Below are positions 53,701 through 62,704 of a stretch of 64,000 bases of DNA, one piece after another. Where the stretch lies: contig NZ_JADBEG010000001.1 in NCBI RefSeq assembly GCF_014873755.1, positions 5,935,501-5,999,500 of the forward strand. The letters are read 5' to 3'. The number at the start of each line of letters is the position of its first letter. The stretch's first letter is position 1. Both the position numbers and the translations under genes were made by a program. This DNA comes from Amycolatopsis lexingtonensis. Its GTDB lineage: Bacteria; Actinomycetota; Actinomycetes; Mycobacteriales; Pseudonocardiaceae. The notes beneath the pieces are model-generated. The model was not told where the DNA came from. It did no database searches and saw only the letters and a list, made by a program, of their open reading frames with translations.

Positions 53701-53719
53701 CGGATACCTCCCGAAGCTG

Positions 53720-53755
53720 CCGGAAATTTACATAGCCATGCTAAGCATCTTCCGG
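53720..53755. promoter_or_regulatory. Palindromes upstream of the P450
   Basis: ATGCTAAGCAT (53738-53748) is an 11-bp palindrome; CCGGAA (53720-53725) and TTCCGG (53750-53755) flank it. Between the P450 start and the end of the TetR gene at 53776. Confidence 0.4.
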
Positions 53756-53775
53756 CCGTCTCGCCACAGGGCCGA

Positions 53776-54414
53776 TCAGGCGAACACGAGCGACACCAGT
53801 TCGTCCACGAACGGCTCCACCAGCTCGGCCCCGGTCCGGTTCAGCGCGCTGTGGAACAACGCGACCCGCCCGTGCGCCCCGACGAACACCACCGCCGCCG
53901 CGCGACCCGGCGTGACACGCAGCTCATGCCCCGCCTCGACGCAGCGCTCGAAGCCCGCCGTCAGCCGGTCGATCACGTCCAGCAGCGGGCCCTTCGGGCG
54001 GCTGTCCGGCTCGAGGTCGGACGCGCCGTTCGCGAGCATCAGGCGGTAGTGCCCCGGATTCCGCATCGCGAAGGCGCAGTAGGCGTGAATCTGTGCGCGG
54101 ATGCGGCCGACGGCGTCGGTTTCCACAACGGACTCTTCGGCCACGCGCATCGATTCGGCCAGCCGCGCGTATTCGTGGTCGAGGAGCCCGCGCACCAATT
54201 CCGCACGATCGGAGAAATGCTGGTAGATACTCGCCGGGGCGATGCCGACGGCCCGCGCCACGCCGCGGATCGTCAGCCCGTCCTCGCCGCCGAGCTCGGC
54301 GAGGAGACGGCCGGCCGCCTCCAGGATTTCCCCGCGCAGCCGTTCGCCTTCGCCCCAGCGGTTCCTCGTTCGGCCGATTCCGGCCGCGACGTTCTCCGGC
54401 ACCCGCACATTCAT
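53776..54414 (-). CDS. TetR family transcriptional regulator
   Basis: 212 aa; ATG at 54414. The helix-turn-helix (LRGEILEAAGRLLAELGGED then AVGIAPASIYQHFSDRAELV) is at residues 27-70, with a TetR_C-like ligand domain (HGRVALFHSALN). It sits immediately upstream of the P450 gene on the same strand and downstream of an SDR, so it may control the P450 via the palindromes at 53720. Confidence 0.92.
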   Translation of the reverse strand: MNVRVPENVAAGIGRTRNRWGEGERLRGEILEAAGRLLAELGGEDGLTIRGVARAVGIAPASIYQHFSDRAELVRGLLDHEYARLAESMRVAEESVVETDAVGRIRAQIHAYCAFAMRNPGHYRLMLANGASDLEPDSRPKGPLLDVIDRLTAGFERCVEAGHELRVTPGRAAAVVFVGAHGRVALFHSALNRTGAELVEPFVDELVSLVFA

Positions 54415-54470
54415 ACGCCCGGGTAGCACGGCCCCGTATTCCGGGGTGCCGGAAACCGCATTCCGAATGG

Positions 54471-55175
54471 TCAGGAAACCAGCGCCGGGTACAGCCCGGG
54501 AAGCTCGCCGGACAGCCCGGCGCGCACGTTCCGGGTGACGTCGTCGGCGAGCACCTCGAACCGGCCCGCTTCGACGCCGTCGAGCGCGAGCCCGGCCACC
54601 AGCGCCGGGTCGACCTTCGGGCCGTCGACGTGCTTGGCCATGTCCGTGTCCATGTAGCCGACGTGCAGCGCGGTCACCTGCGTCTTCTGCGGCGCGAGCT
54701 CCAAGCGCAGCGCGTTGGTCAGCGACCAGGCTGCCGACTTCGCCGCGGAGTACGCCGCGACCTGGGGCGCGGTGAACCACGACAGCACCGACAGGACGTT
54801 GAGGACCGCGCCGCCGCCGTTGCGCTCGAGGATCGGCGCGAACTCGCGCGTCACGGCCAGCGTGCCGAAGTAGTGCGTGTCCATCTCCAGCCGGATGTCC
54901 TCCAGCTTCCCGCCGAGCAGCGTCGACCCGGTGGACGAGCCGGCGTTGTTCACCAGCAGCGTGACGTCCCCCGCGATCGCGGCCGCTTCCCGGATCGACG
55001 CCGGATCGGTCACGTCGAGGCGCAGCGGCACCACGCCCGGCAGGTCGACCGACTCCGGGTTCCGGGCGGCGGCGTACACCTTCGCCGCGCCGCGCTCCAG
55101 CAGCGCTTCGGTGAACTTGCGGCCGAGTCCGCGGTTGGCCCCGGTGACCAGCACGACCGCACCCTTGATGTCCAT
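54471..55175 (-). CDS. Classical SDR oxidoreductase
   Basis: 234 aa; ATG at 55175 after GAGGAG. VLVTGANRGLGRKFTEALL (NADP site), LLVNNAGSSTG, VLSVLSWFT and YSAAKSAAWSL (YxxxK). It is divergent from the HxlR regulator at 55276, and the 100-bp gap holds two CTTGC-N5-GCAAG boxes. Substrate unknown; HxlR partners are often quinone, aldehyde or electrophile reductases. Confidence 0.93.
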   Translation of the reverse strand: MDIKGAVVLVTGANRGLGRKFTEALLERGAAKVYAAARNPESVDLPGVVPLRLDVTDPASIREAAAIAGDVTLLVNNAGSSTGSTLLGGKLEDIRLEMDTHYFGTLAVTREFAPILERNGGGAVLNVLSVLSWFTAPQVAAYSAAKSAAWSLTNALRLELAPQKTQVTALHVGYMDTDMAKHVDGPKVDPALVAGLALDGVEAGRFEVLADDVTRNVRAGLSGELPGLYPALVS

Positions 55176-55191
55176 GACGAGCTCCTCTCGC

Positions 55192-55261
55192 ACCTGGCTT
55201 GCTCATTGCAAGCTAGCTACGGCCGACTGTACGACGTAGACTTGCTCCAAGCAAGCCAGGT
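55192..55261. promoter_or_regulatory. Twin HxlR operators
   Basis: CTTGC-N5-GCAAG occurs twice, at 55198-55212 and 55241-55255. The outer arms ACCTGGCTTGCT (55192-55203) and AGCAAGCCAGGT (55250-55261) are perfect 12-bp complements, so the whole divergent region is symmetric. This fits one HxlR dimer over each promoter. Confidence 0.75.
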
Positions 55262-55275
55262 AGGAGGGATCACAA

Positions 55276-55767
55276 ATGAGCCGCCGCACCACGTGGGAGG
55301 ACAACTCCTGCCCGATCGCCCGCGCCGCCGACATCCTCGGCGAGCCGTGGACACTGCTGATCCTGCGCAACGCGACCGCCGGCACCACCCGGTTCGAGGA
55401 CTTCCGCGCCCAGCTCGGCATCGCTGACAACGTGCTGACGACCCGCCTGGCCAAGCTCGTCGAGCGCGGGCTGCTGACGAAGCTCCCCTACCGCGACGGC
55501 GGCCGCACCCGCCACGAGTACCGCCTGACGCGGGCCGGTTCGGACGCGCTGCCGGTGCTGCACGCCCTCGGCGCATGGGGCGACGCGCACACTTCCGCGA
55601 CGAGCGCGTACGGCCCGATGCAGCTGGTCCACGCCGGCTGCGGACAGCTCACCCGGCCGGGCGAGAAGTGCGACAACTGCGGGAAACCGCTGGTCAGGGA
55701 CGATCTGGCGTGGCGCGGCTCCTGGCTCAGCCGGGGCGAGATCCCGCTGGCCGACCCCGTCGGCTGA
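55276..55767 (+). CDS. HxlR family regulator with C-terminal zinc ribbon-like Cys
   Basis: 163 aa. N-terminal Cys in DNSCPIARAADIL is the conserved redox-sensing Cys of HxlR/YodB proteins. Winged helix: WTLLILRNATAGTTRFEDFR, then DNVLTTRLAKLVERGLL. The C-terminal 45 residues add HAGCGQLTRPGEKCDNCGKP, a CxxC-type ribbon common in the longer actinobacterial branch. Likely derepresses the divergent SDR when its Cys is modified. Confidence 0.92.
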   Translation: MSRRTTWEDNSCPIARAADILGEPWTLLILRNATAGTTRFEDFRAQLGIADNVLTTRLAKLVERGLLTKLPYRDGGRTRHEYRLTRAGSDALPVLHALGAWGDAHTSATSAYGPMQLVHAGCGQLTRPGEKCDNCGKPLVRDDLAWRGSWLSRGEIPLADPVG

Positions 55768-55942
55768 GCCGAACGGCGCATCCTCGTATGCGTCATCACG
55801 CATGTCAAGACTCCGCCATGGTTGGTAATTCACCGTTCGCAGCGCAGTACGAAAGTCGGGTCACAAGAGCCGGACAATTCCGTAAGTTCGACACCCAGCG
55901 CGCGCAAACCCGGCAAATTCCCCACGGCAAGGAGTCGTTCCG

Positions 55943-56497
55943 ATGTCCAGGAAGTACCTGCTGCCCGGTGCCGCCGTCGCACTGGCGATGATCGCGACCC
56001 CGCTGACGGCCGGCCCGGCCTTCGCGGCCCCGGAAGCGGCCACGGTCGTCTACTACGACACCTCGGACGCCCCCACCTTCCGCGACGTGATCAACGCGGG
56101 CGCGGCGAACTGGAACGCGGCGGTGTCGAACGTCAAGCTCGAGGAGAGCTCTTCGGGCGCGACGCTGCACTACACGGAGGGCAACGACCCGCGCGGCTCG
56201 TACGCCCAGACCGACGGCCACGGCAGCGGCACGATCTTCATCGACTACACCCAGGCCGAGCAGTACAACCAGACCCGCATCGCGGCCCACGAGACCGGGC
56301 ACGCGCTGGGCCTGCCGGACCACTACGAGGGTCCGTGCTCGGAGCTGATGTCGGGCGGTGGCCCCGGCCCGTCCTGCACCAACGCGAACCCGAACGCCGA
56401 GGAGTCCTCGCAGGTGGAATCCCTGTGGGCCAACGGCTTCGCGGGCGCGCGCAAGGCGCCGACCCGCGTCTACGAAGTGACGATGCCGGTCAAGTGA
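55943..56497 (+). CDS. snpA: Snapalysin-type zinc metalloprotease (M7)
   Basis: 184 aa. Signal peptide ([20 protein letters not shown], cleavage near AFAAP). Metzincin motif [12 protein letters not shown] (around 114): two His, Glu and the Asp third ligand of snapalysin in place of the usual His. Met-turn-like ELMSGG follows. Paired Cys (GPC; SCTN) match SnpA. The LysR regulator found beside streptomycete snpA is absent here. Small secreted caseinolytic protease. Confidence 0.93.
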   Translation: MSRKYLLPGAAVALAMIATPLTAGPAFAAPEAATVVYYDTSDAPTFRDVINAGAANWNAAVSNVKLEESSSGATLHYTEGNDPRGSYAQTDGHGSGTIFIDYTQAEQYNQTRIAAHETGHALGLPDHYEGPCSELMSGGGPGPSCTNANPNAEESSQVESLWANGFAGARKAPTRVYEVTMPVK

Positions 56498-56520
56498 CCG
56501 GCGTCTGACGTCGTCGGGGG

Positions 56521-56550
56521 AGGCCGCACCGGGTACGCCCGGTGCGGCCT
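56521..56550. terminator. 13-bp bidirectional terminator
   Basis: AGGCCGCACCGGG (56521-56533) and CCCGGTGCGGCCT (56538-56550) pair perfectly around TACG, between the convergent snpA and GntR genes. Confidence 0.88.
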
Positions 56551-56557
56551 TCGTGCG

Positions 56558-57229
56558 TCAGAGGCGCGACAGCAGCCTGTCCCGCGCCACCTCGAGGTGG
56601 GCCGTCATCGCCTTCCTCGCCGCGACCGCGTTGCCCGCGATCAGCGCGTCCACGATCGCCCGGTGCTCCGTGATCGTCTGCTCGCCGAACGGCTGGTTGT
56701 AGTTCAGCCGGAAGAAGTGCAGGTGGCAGTGGGTACGCGCGAACGCCTGCTCGACCGCGACGTTGCCGGCCAGGCGCAGGATCAGCTCGTGCAGCCGCTG
56801 GTCGTGCGCAGTCAGCGCCTTGTAGTCCTTGTACGCGTCTTCCGCCGGGGCCGGCGGGCACGTCGCCAGCTCCGCGTCGAGCAGGGCCACGTTCTCGTCC
56901 GACATCGCGGCCGCCGCCAGTGCCGCCGACGGCGGCTCCAGCAGCAGGCGCAGCGCGTACATGTCGTCGACTTCCTTGCGGTTCAGCAGTTCCGTGACGC
57001 GGTAACCGCGCAGCGGGAGCCTGCTGACGAGTTCCTCCGACTCGAGCCGGGCCAGCGCTTCGCGCACCGGGGTGCCCGAGACGCCGAGCTCACGGGCGAT
57101 CTCGTCGATGTTGACCCGGGCGCCCGGCGCGATGCCGTCGTTCATGATCAGCGCCCGGATCTGCTCGTAGACGCCGTCGGCCAGCACCTGCCTGCCCGGC
57201 AGGGCCTCGAGCCGCCGTTCGCCCGTCAT
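56558..57229 (-). CDS. GntR family (FCD) repressor
   Basis: 223 aa. Winged helix (VYEQIRALIMNDGIAPGARV, then LGVSGTPVREALARLESEEL) at 20-75, FCD ligand domain with LHELILRLAGN and the His triplet region (ITEHRAIVDALIAG). Last gene of the GH27-GH95-CE7-GntR operon, 26 bp after the esterase stop. FCD repressors of sugar loci recognise short palindromes; GATCCTATAGGATC at the head of the operon fits. Confidence 0.92.
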   Translation of the reverse strand: MTGERRLEALPGRQVLADGVYEQIRALIMNDGIAPGARVNIDEIARELGVSGTPVREALARLESEELVSRLPLRGYRVTELLNRKEVDDMYALRLLLEPPSAALAAAAMSDENVALLDAELATCPPAPAEDAYKDYKALTAHDQRLHELILRLAGNVAVEQAFARTHCHLHFFRLNYNQPFGEQTITEHRAIVDALIAGNAVAARKAMTAHLEVARDRLLSRL

Positions 57230-57255
57230 CGGACCCCTCTCTCCGTCGGTCCAGG

Positions 57256-58230
57256 CTACTGCGTGGCCGGCTCCATCGTGGCTGGTTCGAGCAGCGGGCC
57301 GAACGCGTCGAGCACCGCGCGCAGGTCGTCGGCTCCCCCGGCTTCGTGGCCGTTGTAGTCCCAGACGCCGATCTCCTTCGGCCCCCGGTAGGCGTGGTAG
57401 GCGCCGAACACCGTGGAGGGCGGCACGATGCCGTCCATCAGCCCGGCGCTGAACCAGGCGGGTGCCTCGGCGCGCGCGGCGAACCCGACCCCGTCGAAGT
57501 AGGCCAGCACCGCGAAGACCCGATCGACGGCGTCCCGGTGCTCGGCCAGGTACCGCGACAGCTCCACGTACGGCCGCTCACCGCCGATCAGGCTCGCGCG
57601 CCGGAAGTCGCAGAGGAACGGCGCCTGCGCGTGCAGCGCCGCGACGTCCGGCACCAGTCCCGCGGCGGCCAGCGCGATGCCGCCGCCCTGGCTGTTGCCG
57701 AGCACCGCGACCCGCGCCGGATCGACCTCCGGCAGCGCGCGCACGGCGTCGACCGCGCGCGCCGCGTCGGTGAAGATCCGCCGGTAGACGTAGGTTTCGC
57801 GGCTCTCGATGCCGCGGGTCAGGTGGCCGGGATAAGCGGGCCCGCTGCCGGCCGGGTCGGGCGTCACCCCGCCCTGGCCACGCACGTCGACCTGCAGGTG
57901 CGCGTACCCGGCGGACGCCCAGTGCAGCTCCTGGAGCGCACTTCCCCGGCTGCCGCCGTAGCCGTGGAACTGGACGATCGCGGGCAGCGGCCCGACGTCG
58001 CCGCGGGGCCGCCGCAGCCAGGCCCGGATCGGGTGTCCGCCGAACCCGGCGAACGTCACGTCGAAGACGTCGAGGGTGCGCAGCGGCGTCTCGACCGGTG
58101 TCACGCGCACGTCGATGTCGTGCGCCCGCGCTTCGGTCAGCGTCGAGGCCCAGAAGGCGTCGAAGTCCGGCGGTGCCTCGTATTCGCTGCGGTAGGCCCA
58201 CAGCGCGTCGCGGCCGAGGTCGGTCAGCAT
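57256..58230 (-). CDS. axeA: Acetyl xylan esterase / cephalosporin-C deacetylase family (CE7)
   Basis: 324 aa; its ATG overlaps the GH95 stop (TGATG). CE7 fold: FHGYGGSRG oxyanion region (around 85), RGQGG motif (around 117), nucleophile in GNSQGGGIAL (around 180), Asp in GLMDGIVPP (around 266) and His in NGHEAGG (around 300). No signal peptide, so it removes acetyl groups from imported short oligosaccharides. Confidence 0.93.
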   Translation of the reverse strand: MLTDLGRDALWAYRSEYEAPPDFDAFWASTLTEARAHDIDVRVTPVETPLRTLDVFDVTFAGFGGHPIRAWLRRPRGDVGPLPAIVQFHGYGGSRGSALQELHWASAGYAHLQVDVRGQGGVTPDPAGSGPAYPGHLTRGIESRETYVYRRIFTDAARAVDAVRALPEVDPARVAVLGNSQGGGIALAAAGLVPDVAALHAQAPFLCDFRRASLIGGERPYVELSRYLAEHRDAVDRVFAVLAYFDGVGFAARAEAPAWFSAGLMDGIVPPSTVFGAYHAYRGPKEIGVWDYNGHEAGGADDLRAVLDAFGPLLEPATMEPATQ

Positions 58231-60506
58231 CACAGTCCTTTCAGGACGGTCGACTCCCCGGTCCGCAGCCACAGCTCGGTGTCCCGGCCGCGGTAGCGCA
58301 CCCGGACCGGCTCGGCCGGGTCGCCGGAGAGCCGCCGAACGACGGCGTAGCGCAGTTCGCCGTCGCGCCACTCGAGGTCGACCGCGAGCCCGCCGCGGCA
58401 GCGCAAACTGCGCGCTTCGCCGAAGGTCCAGTCCGCCGGCAGTGCGGGCAGCAGCGAAACCACGCCGTGCTGGCTCTGCACCACCAGTTCCGCGAGCCCG
58501 GCCGGGAAGCCGTAGTTGCCGTCGATCTGGAACGGCGGGTGCGTGCTGAAGAGGTTGGGCAGCAGCCCGCCCCACTCGGAGCCGTCGACGGGGGCGTCGC
58601 GGTGGCGGTCGCCGGTGAACGGCTGGGTCGCCTCGCCCAGCAGCTTCCGCGCGGTCTCGCCGTCGCCGAGCCGGGCGCGCAGCGCGATCTTCCAGGCCCA
58701 GGACCAGCCCATCGCGCCCGGTCCCCGCCGGTCCAGGACCCGCCGGGCCGCCTCCACCAGTTCCGGGGTGTCGAGCTGCCCCAGCGGGTACAGCGCGACC
58801 AGGTGCGACAGGTGGCGGTGGGTCGGATCCTCCTCGGGCAGGTCTTCGGCCCACTCCCCCAGCCGCCCGTCGGGCAGCACGGGCACCGGACGCAGCCGCG
58901 GCAGCGCGGCCTCGATCTCGGTGCACACCGGGTCGTACACCCCGAGCGTCTCCGCGGCGGCGAGGCTCCGCTCGAACACCGCGCGGATCAGGACGAGGTC
59001 CATGGTCGCCGAATGCGTCAGCGACTCCTTCGTCCCGGCCTCGGAAAGGAACAGGTTCTCCGGCGACGTCGACGGGCAGGTGCCGAGGAAGCCGTCGTGC
59101 TCGACCAGCCAGTCGAGGCAGAATTCGGCGCAGCCGCGCAGCAGCGGCCACGCCGTGCGCTCGAGAAAAGCGCGGTCACGGGTGAAGTCGTAGTGGTCCC
59201 AAGCGTGCTGGACGAGCCAGGCGCCGCCCAGCTGCCACAACGCCCACGAGGGATTGCCGTGGCCCATGCCCGCCGGCAGCGCCCAGCCCCACGGGTCGGT
59301 GTTGTGGTGGGCGACCCAGCCGCGGGCGCCGTACAGCTCGCGCGCGACGCCGGCACCGGTGACGGCGAGCTTGCCGAGCAGCTCGAACAGCGGCTGGTGG
59401 CACTCGCCGAGCCCGGTCGTCTCGGCGGCCCAGTAGTTCATCTGGGTATTGATGTTGATCGTGTAGTTCGACGACCAGGCCGGGCGCAGGTCGTCGTTCC
59501 AGATGCCGGACAGGTTCGCCGGGGGCGCGCCGGGCCGGGACGCGCTCGCCAGGAGATAGCGCCCGTACTGGAAGAGCACGGTCGCGGTGAGCTGCTCGTC
59601 CGGCCCGGACAGCAGCTCGGCGACGTCGTGGGTGCCACCCCGCCGTTCGCCGAACCGCAAGCTGGACGCACCGAGCAACGGCCGCAGGTCGGCTTCGTGG
59701 TCCCGCCGCAATGTCTCGATACCTGCCGCCACGGCCCGTTCGGCGAGCACGGCCGCGCGTCGCCGGTGCTCGTCGCGGGTGTGCTGACGGTCGCCGATCC
59801 AGGCGTCGTACGCGCTGGTGGAGCTGGCCAGGACGATCAAGAAGCCGGACCCGGTCCGGGCGACCCGGACGGAAACCGCGCCGAACGGGTCGTAGTCTCC
59901 GGCCGTGCCGTACCGCAAGGGCTCCTCGACCTGCGGTTCGTGCCGCGGCGCCCCGTCGACCGGGATCTCGATGCCCAGGTCCAGGCCCTCGCGCGACACC
60001 TCCCGCAGACGTGTCGACACCTCGACACCGACGTCGACCGGGCCGGACAGCGCGACGCACAACACCTGCGCGGGCCGGCTCACCCAGACCGTCCGCTCGA
60101 CGTCGTGCCCGCCGATGGTGAGCTTTTCGGTGACGACGCCGCTGTCCAGGTTGAGGGTGCGGCCGTGCGAAGTTCCTTCGGGCAGCGTCAGCCAGAGGTC
60201 CACATACGGCAGGAACTCCTGGCTGTACGGGCCTTCGAACGCCATCAGGAGTTCTTCGGCACGCCGGGAGTCCTTCGCGAACACGGCTTCCCGCACTTCG
60301 GCGAGCCGGTCCGGTCCGGCGTCGACGGCGGCCAGCGCGGCGGCCGGGCCGTCCGGGGTGCCGGACCAGACCGTGGCGTCGTTGACCTGGATCCGCGTGC
60401 GGCCGGCACCGCCGAAGACCATCGCGCCGAGCCGGCCGTTGCCGACCGGCATCGCCTCGGTCCAGTCGCGCGCCGGACGCGGCCAGGAGAGCAGGAGATC
60501 CGTCAT
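58230..60506 (-). CDS. Family 95 glycoside hydrolase (alpha-L-fucosidase/alpha-L-galactosidase)
   Basis: 758 aa; complete GH95. N-terminal beta-domain with EAMPVGNGRLGAMVFGG and NDATVWSGTP; helical barrel with WSSNYTININTQMNYWAAE (around 345), THRHLSHLVALYP (around 570) and GWSWAWKIALRARLGDGE (around 605), the catalytic core residues. No signal peptide, so it is cytosolic. GH95 enzymes remove terminal alpha-1,2-L-fucose or L-galactose from xyloglucan, pectin or milk-type glycans. Confidence 0.93.
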   Translation of the reverse strand: MTDLLLSWPRPARDWTEAMPVGNGRLGAMVFGGAGRTRIQVNDATVWSGTPDGPAAALAAVDAGPDRLAEVREAVFAKDSRRAEELLMAFEGPYSQEFLPYVDLWLTLPEGTSHGRTLNLDSGVVTEKLTIGGHDVERTVWVSRPAQVLCVALSGPVDVGVEVSTRLREVSREGLDLGIEIPVDGAPRHEPQVEEPLRYGTAGDYDPFGAVSVRVARTGSGFLIVLASSTSAYDAWIGDRQHTRDEHRRRAAVLAERAVAAGIETLRRDHEADLRPLLGASSLRFGERRGGTHDVAELLSGPDEQLTATVLFQYGRYLLASASRPGAPPANLSGIWNDDLRPAWSSNYTININTQMNYWAAETTGLGECHQPLFELLGKLAVTGAGVARELYGARGWVAHHNTDPWGWALPAGMGHGNPSWALWQLGGAWLVQHAWDHYDFTRDRAFLERTAWPLLRGCAEFCLDWLVEHDGFLGTCPSTSPENLFLSEAGTKESLTHSATMDLVLIRAVFERSLAAAETLGVYDPVCTEIEAALPRLRPVPVLPDGRLGEWAEDLPEEDPTHRHLSHLVALYPLGQLDTPELVEAARRVLDRRGPGAMGWSWAWKIALRARLGDGETARKLLGEATQPFTGDRHRDAPVDGSEWGGLLPNLFSTHPPFQIDGNYGFPAGLAELVVQSQHGVVSLLPALPADWTFGEARSLRCRGGLAVDLEWRDGELRYAVVRRLSGDPAEPVRVRYRGRDTELWLRTGESTVLKGL

Positions 60507-60521
60507 TTCACCCCGCGAACC

Positions 60522-62513
60522 CTAGACGGTGATCTTGTCGACGTCGTAGACATAGCCTGCCTGGTTGCCGATCTGGACGGTGTTCGCGCCCGCCCGCAGG
60601 TACACCGGGACGGTCGTCGTCTGCGGCGTGTTCCAGTCGTTGTCGTTGCTCCCGTCGACCGGCAGCGGGAACGAGGTCCCGTTCACCGTGACGATCCCGG
60701 TGCGGCTGGAATCACCGTCCACGTAGGACAGCTGCAGCAGGTAGGTGCCCGCCTTGGCCACGGTCACCGCCGGCAGGACGACGTACCCGCTGCCGCCGAG
60801 GTAGCCGACCTTCTTTCCGTTGCTGCACGCGCAGTCGTAGACGGTGGCACCGCCTTGCGGACTGCCGTTTTCCGCCTCGTACGCCTTGGGTCCGTCGGCG
60901 GCGGGCGTGGTCAGGCCGACTTTCTTACTGGGCGCGGACGGCCTGCCGTACCGCTGGTTCGCGACCACCGTGAATTCGTACGCGGTCGAAGGCTGGAGAC
61001 CGGTGACCGTGGCACCCGGGCCGTTCACCGTGCTGACCTTGCGGCCGTTCACGAGGACGTCGTAGTTCTGCGCGCCCTTCGAGGCGTCCCAGGCCAGGGA
61101 GACACTGGTGCCGGTGGTCGTAGTGCCGTGCACGACCGCGGGCGCCTGAAGCGCGGCTCGGTCGCGCGGGGTGACCTTGAACAGCCGGGAACCGTGCGCC
61201 GGCAGGTCGGCCGACGCGGTGCCGACGTTCTGGTGCGCCCAGAGGTCACGGATCTCCACCGGGCCGGCGATGCCGAGCTGCGCGAAGTCCGCGCTGACGC
61301 GGGCGGGCGTGGCGGCGAGGTTGAACAGCGCGACCGTGTAGCTGCCGTCGGCGTTGCGGTTGTACCAGACCTGCTGGTCGGTCGTCCGGCTCACCGGCTT
61401 GGCCGGGATCCCGGCCTGGTTGACCGCGATGACCTCGTCGTTGGTCAGCAGCTTGACGCCGTAGTCGTCGAGTTTGGTCAGGTCGTCGCCGATGTAGAGC
61501 GGCGCGGCTTCGATCGCCCACAGCGTCATGTAGCTCTGGCGCTCGGCTTCGGTGAGCCCGTCCATCTCGCCGCTGCCGACGTCGAGGGAGTCGAGGTTGT
61601 TCCAGTGCCCTGGCCCGGCGTCGGGGATCCACTGCACGACGTCGTTCCAGCGCTGCTTGACCGAGTTGTCCCAGGTCACCAGGGTGTCGCAATAGCACTC
61701 GACGTCGGTGTCGACGCGCCAGCCGTTGGTGTTGGCCTGCCAGACGTCGGCCTGGCGGTGGCTGAGCGCCCAGGAGACGACGAACTCCATCGGGCGGCCG
61801 GTCTTGGCGATGGCCTTGTGCCACGCCTCGACGTCGCTGGTGTTGGTGTAGTTCTCGCCGCCCTTGAAGGAGCCGGGGCCGACGCCGTCGAGCTTGAGGA
61901 AGTCGACACCCCAGCCGGCCAGCAGCTTCGCCACGGAGTCCACATAGGACTGGGCGCACGGGTTCGTGAAGTCGATCTTGTAGGCGGAGTCCCAGCCGTT
62001 GGTCTTGCGCAGGTCCGGGTAGACGAGGTCCCGGGTGTGGCAGTCCGCGGCGCCCGCGATGGGCGAGTTGCCGTCGTTGTAGGCCTTGAGGTCGAGGCCG
62101 ACGGCCAGGTAGGACCCGAGCTTGAGGCCCTTCTGGTGGACGTAGTCGGCAACGTACTTCATGCCGTCGGGGAACGTCGCCGGGTTGACGACCGGGCGGG
62201 CGTACTCGTCGAAGCCGTTGGACCAGCCGGCGTCGATGTTGACGTAGTCGTAGCCGTGCTGCTTGAACTTCGCGGCGAGGACGTCGGCCTGCTGGAGGAC
62301 GTGGGCCTCGGTGAGCCAGCTGGCCGAGCCGGTCGGGTTCACGCCCGGGTAGTTCGTCGATTCGAGACTCCAGCTGCTCCAGCCCATGTACGGCTTCTGA
62401 GCCAAGGGTTGTTGCTGTGGTTCCGCTGCCGTGGCCGGGGGAGCCGCGAGCAGGCCCGCGAGCACCGTCAGTCCGGCGAGGGCACCCAGGGCCCGTCTGC
62501 CGCGTGCTGCCAT
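60522..62513 (-). CDS. Secreted GH27 alpha-galactosidase/beta-L-arabinopyranosidase with FN3 and CBM35-like domains
   Basis: 663 aa from the ATG at 62513, chosen for AAGGAG upstream; an earlier in-frame ATG at 62552 is possible. Signal peptide (AARGRRALGALAGLTVLAGL). GH27 barrel: KPYMGWSSWSLESTNYPG start, YDYVNIDAGW (around 90), nucleophile Asp in FLKLDGVG (around 205), acid/base Asp in NGWRVDTDVE (around 268), and HWNNLDSLDVG. FN3 around 470-560, then a CBM35-like beta domain to the end (YEAENGSPQGGATVYDC). First gene of the operon; makes the only secreted enzyme. Confidence 0.93.
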   Translation of the reverse strand: MAARGRRALGALAGLTVLAGLLAAPPATAAEPQQQPLAQKPYMGWSSWSLESTNYPGVNPTGSASWLTEAHVLQQADVLAAKFKQHGYDYVNIDAGWSNGFDEYARPVVNPATFPDGMKYVADYVHQKGLKLGSYLAVGLDLKAYNDGNSPIAGAADCHTRDLVYPDLRKTNGWDSAYKIDFTNPCAQSYVDSVAKLLAGWGVDFLKLDGVGPGSFKGGENYTNTSDVEAWHKAIAKTGRPMEFVVSWALSHRQADVWQANTNGWRVDTDVECYCDTLVTWDNSVKQRWNDVVQWIPDAGPGHWNNLDSLDVGSGEMDGLTEAERQSYMTLWAIEAAPLYIGDDLTKLDDYGVKLLTNDEVIAVNQAGIPAKPVSRTTDQQVWYNRNADGSYTVALFNLAATPARVSADFAQLGIAGPVEIRDLWAHQNVGTASADLPAHGSRLFKVTPRDRAALQAPAVVHGTTTTGTSVSLAWDASKGAQNYDVLVNGRKVSTVNGPGATVTGLQPSTAYEFTVVANQRYGRPSAPSKKVGLTTPAADGPKAYEAENGSPQGGATVYDCACSNGKKVGYLGGSGYVVLPAVTVAKAGTYLLQLSYVDGDSSRTGIVTVNGTSFPLPVDGSNDNDWNTPQTTTVPVYLRAGANTVQIGNQAGYVYDVDKITV

Positions 62514-62578
62514 GACCACTCCTTCGAGGTCGGTGGGGACTTCGTCAGACATCGGAGGACCACGGCCGTTATCGAGGG

Positions 62579-62606
62579 AACCGTGGATCCTATAGGATCG
62601 ACGGTT
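62579..62606 (-). promoter_or_regulatory. 28-bp near-perfect palindrome, probable GntR operator
   Basis: The core GATCCTATAGGATC (62586-62599) is a perfect 14-bp palindrome, flanked by AACCGT and ACGGTT that are also complementary, with one mismatch position on each side. It lies 66 bp before the GH27 start, where a promoter would be. Operators with this core are seen for FCD GntR proteins of carbohydrate operons. Confidence 0.82.
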
Positions 62607-62704
62607 ACGGATTCTTGCTGCGCTGGCTCACCGATGTCAACGCCCGACCAGGACAAAGATCGGACGAATCTGGAACTGTCGGGGGTGGCGGCTAGGTTCG
62701 GGGC

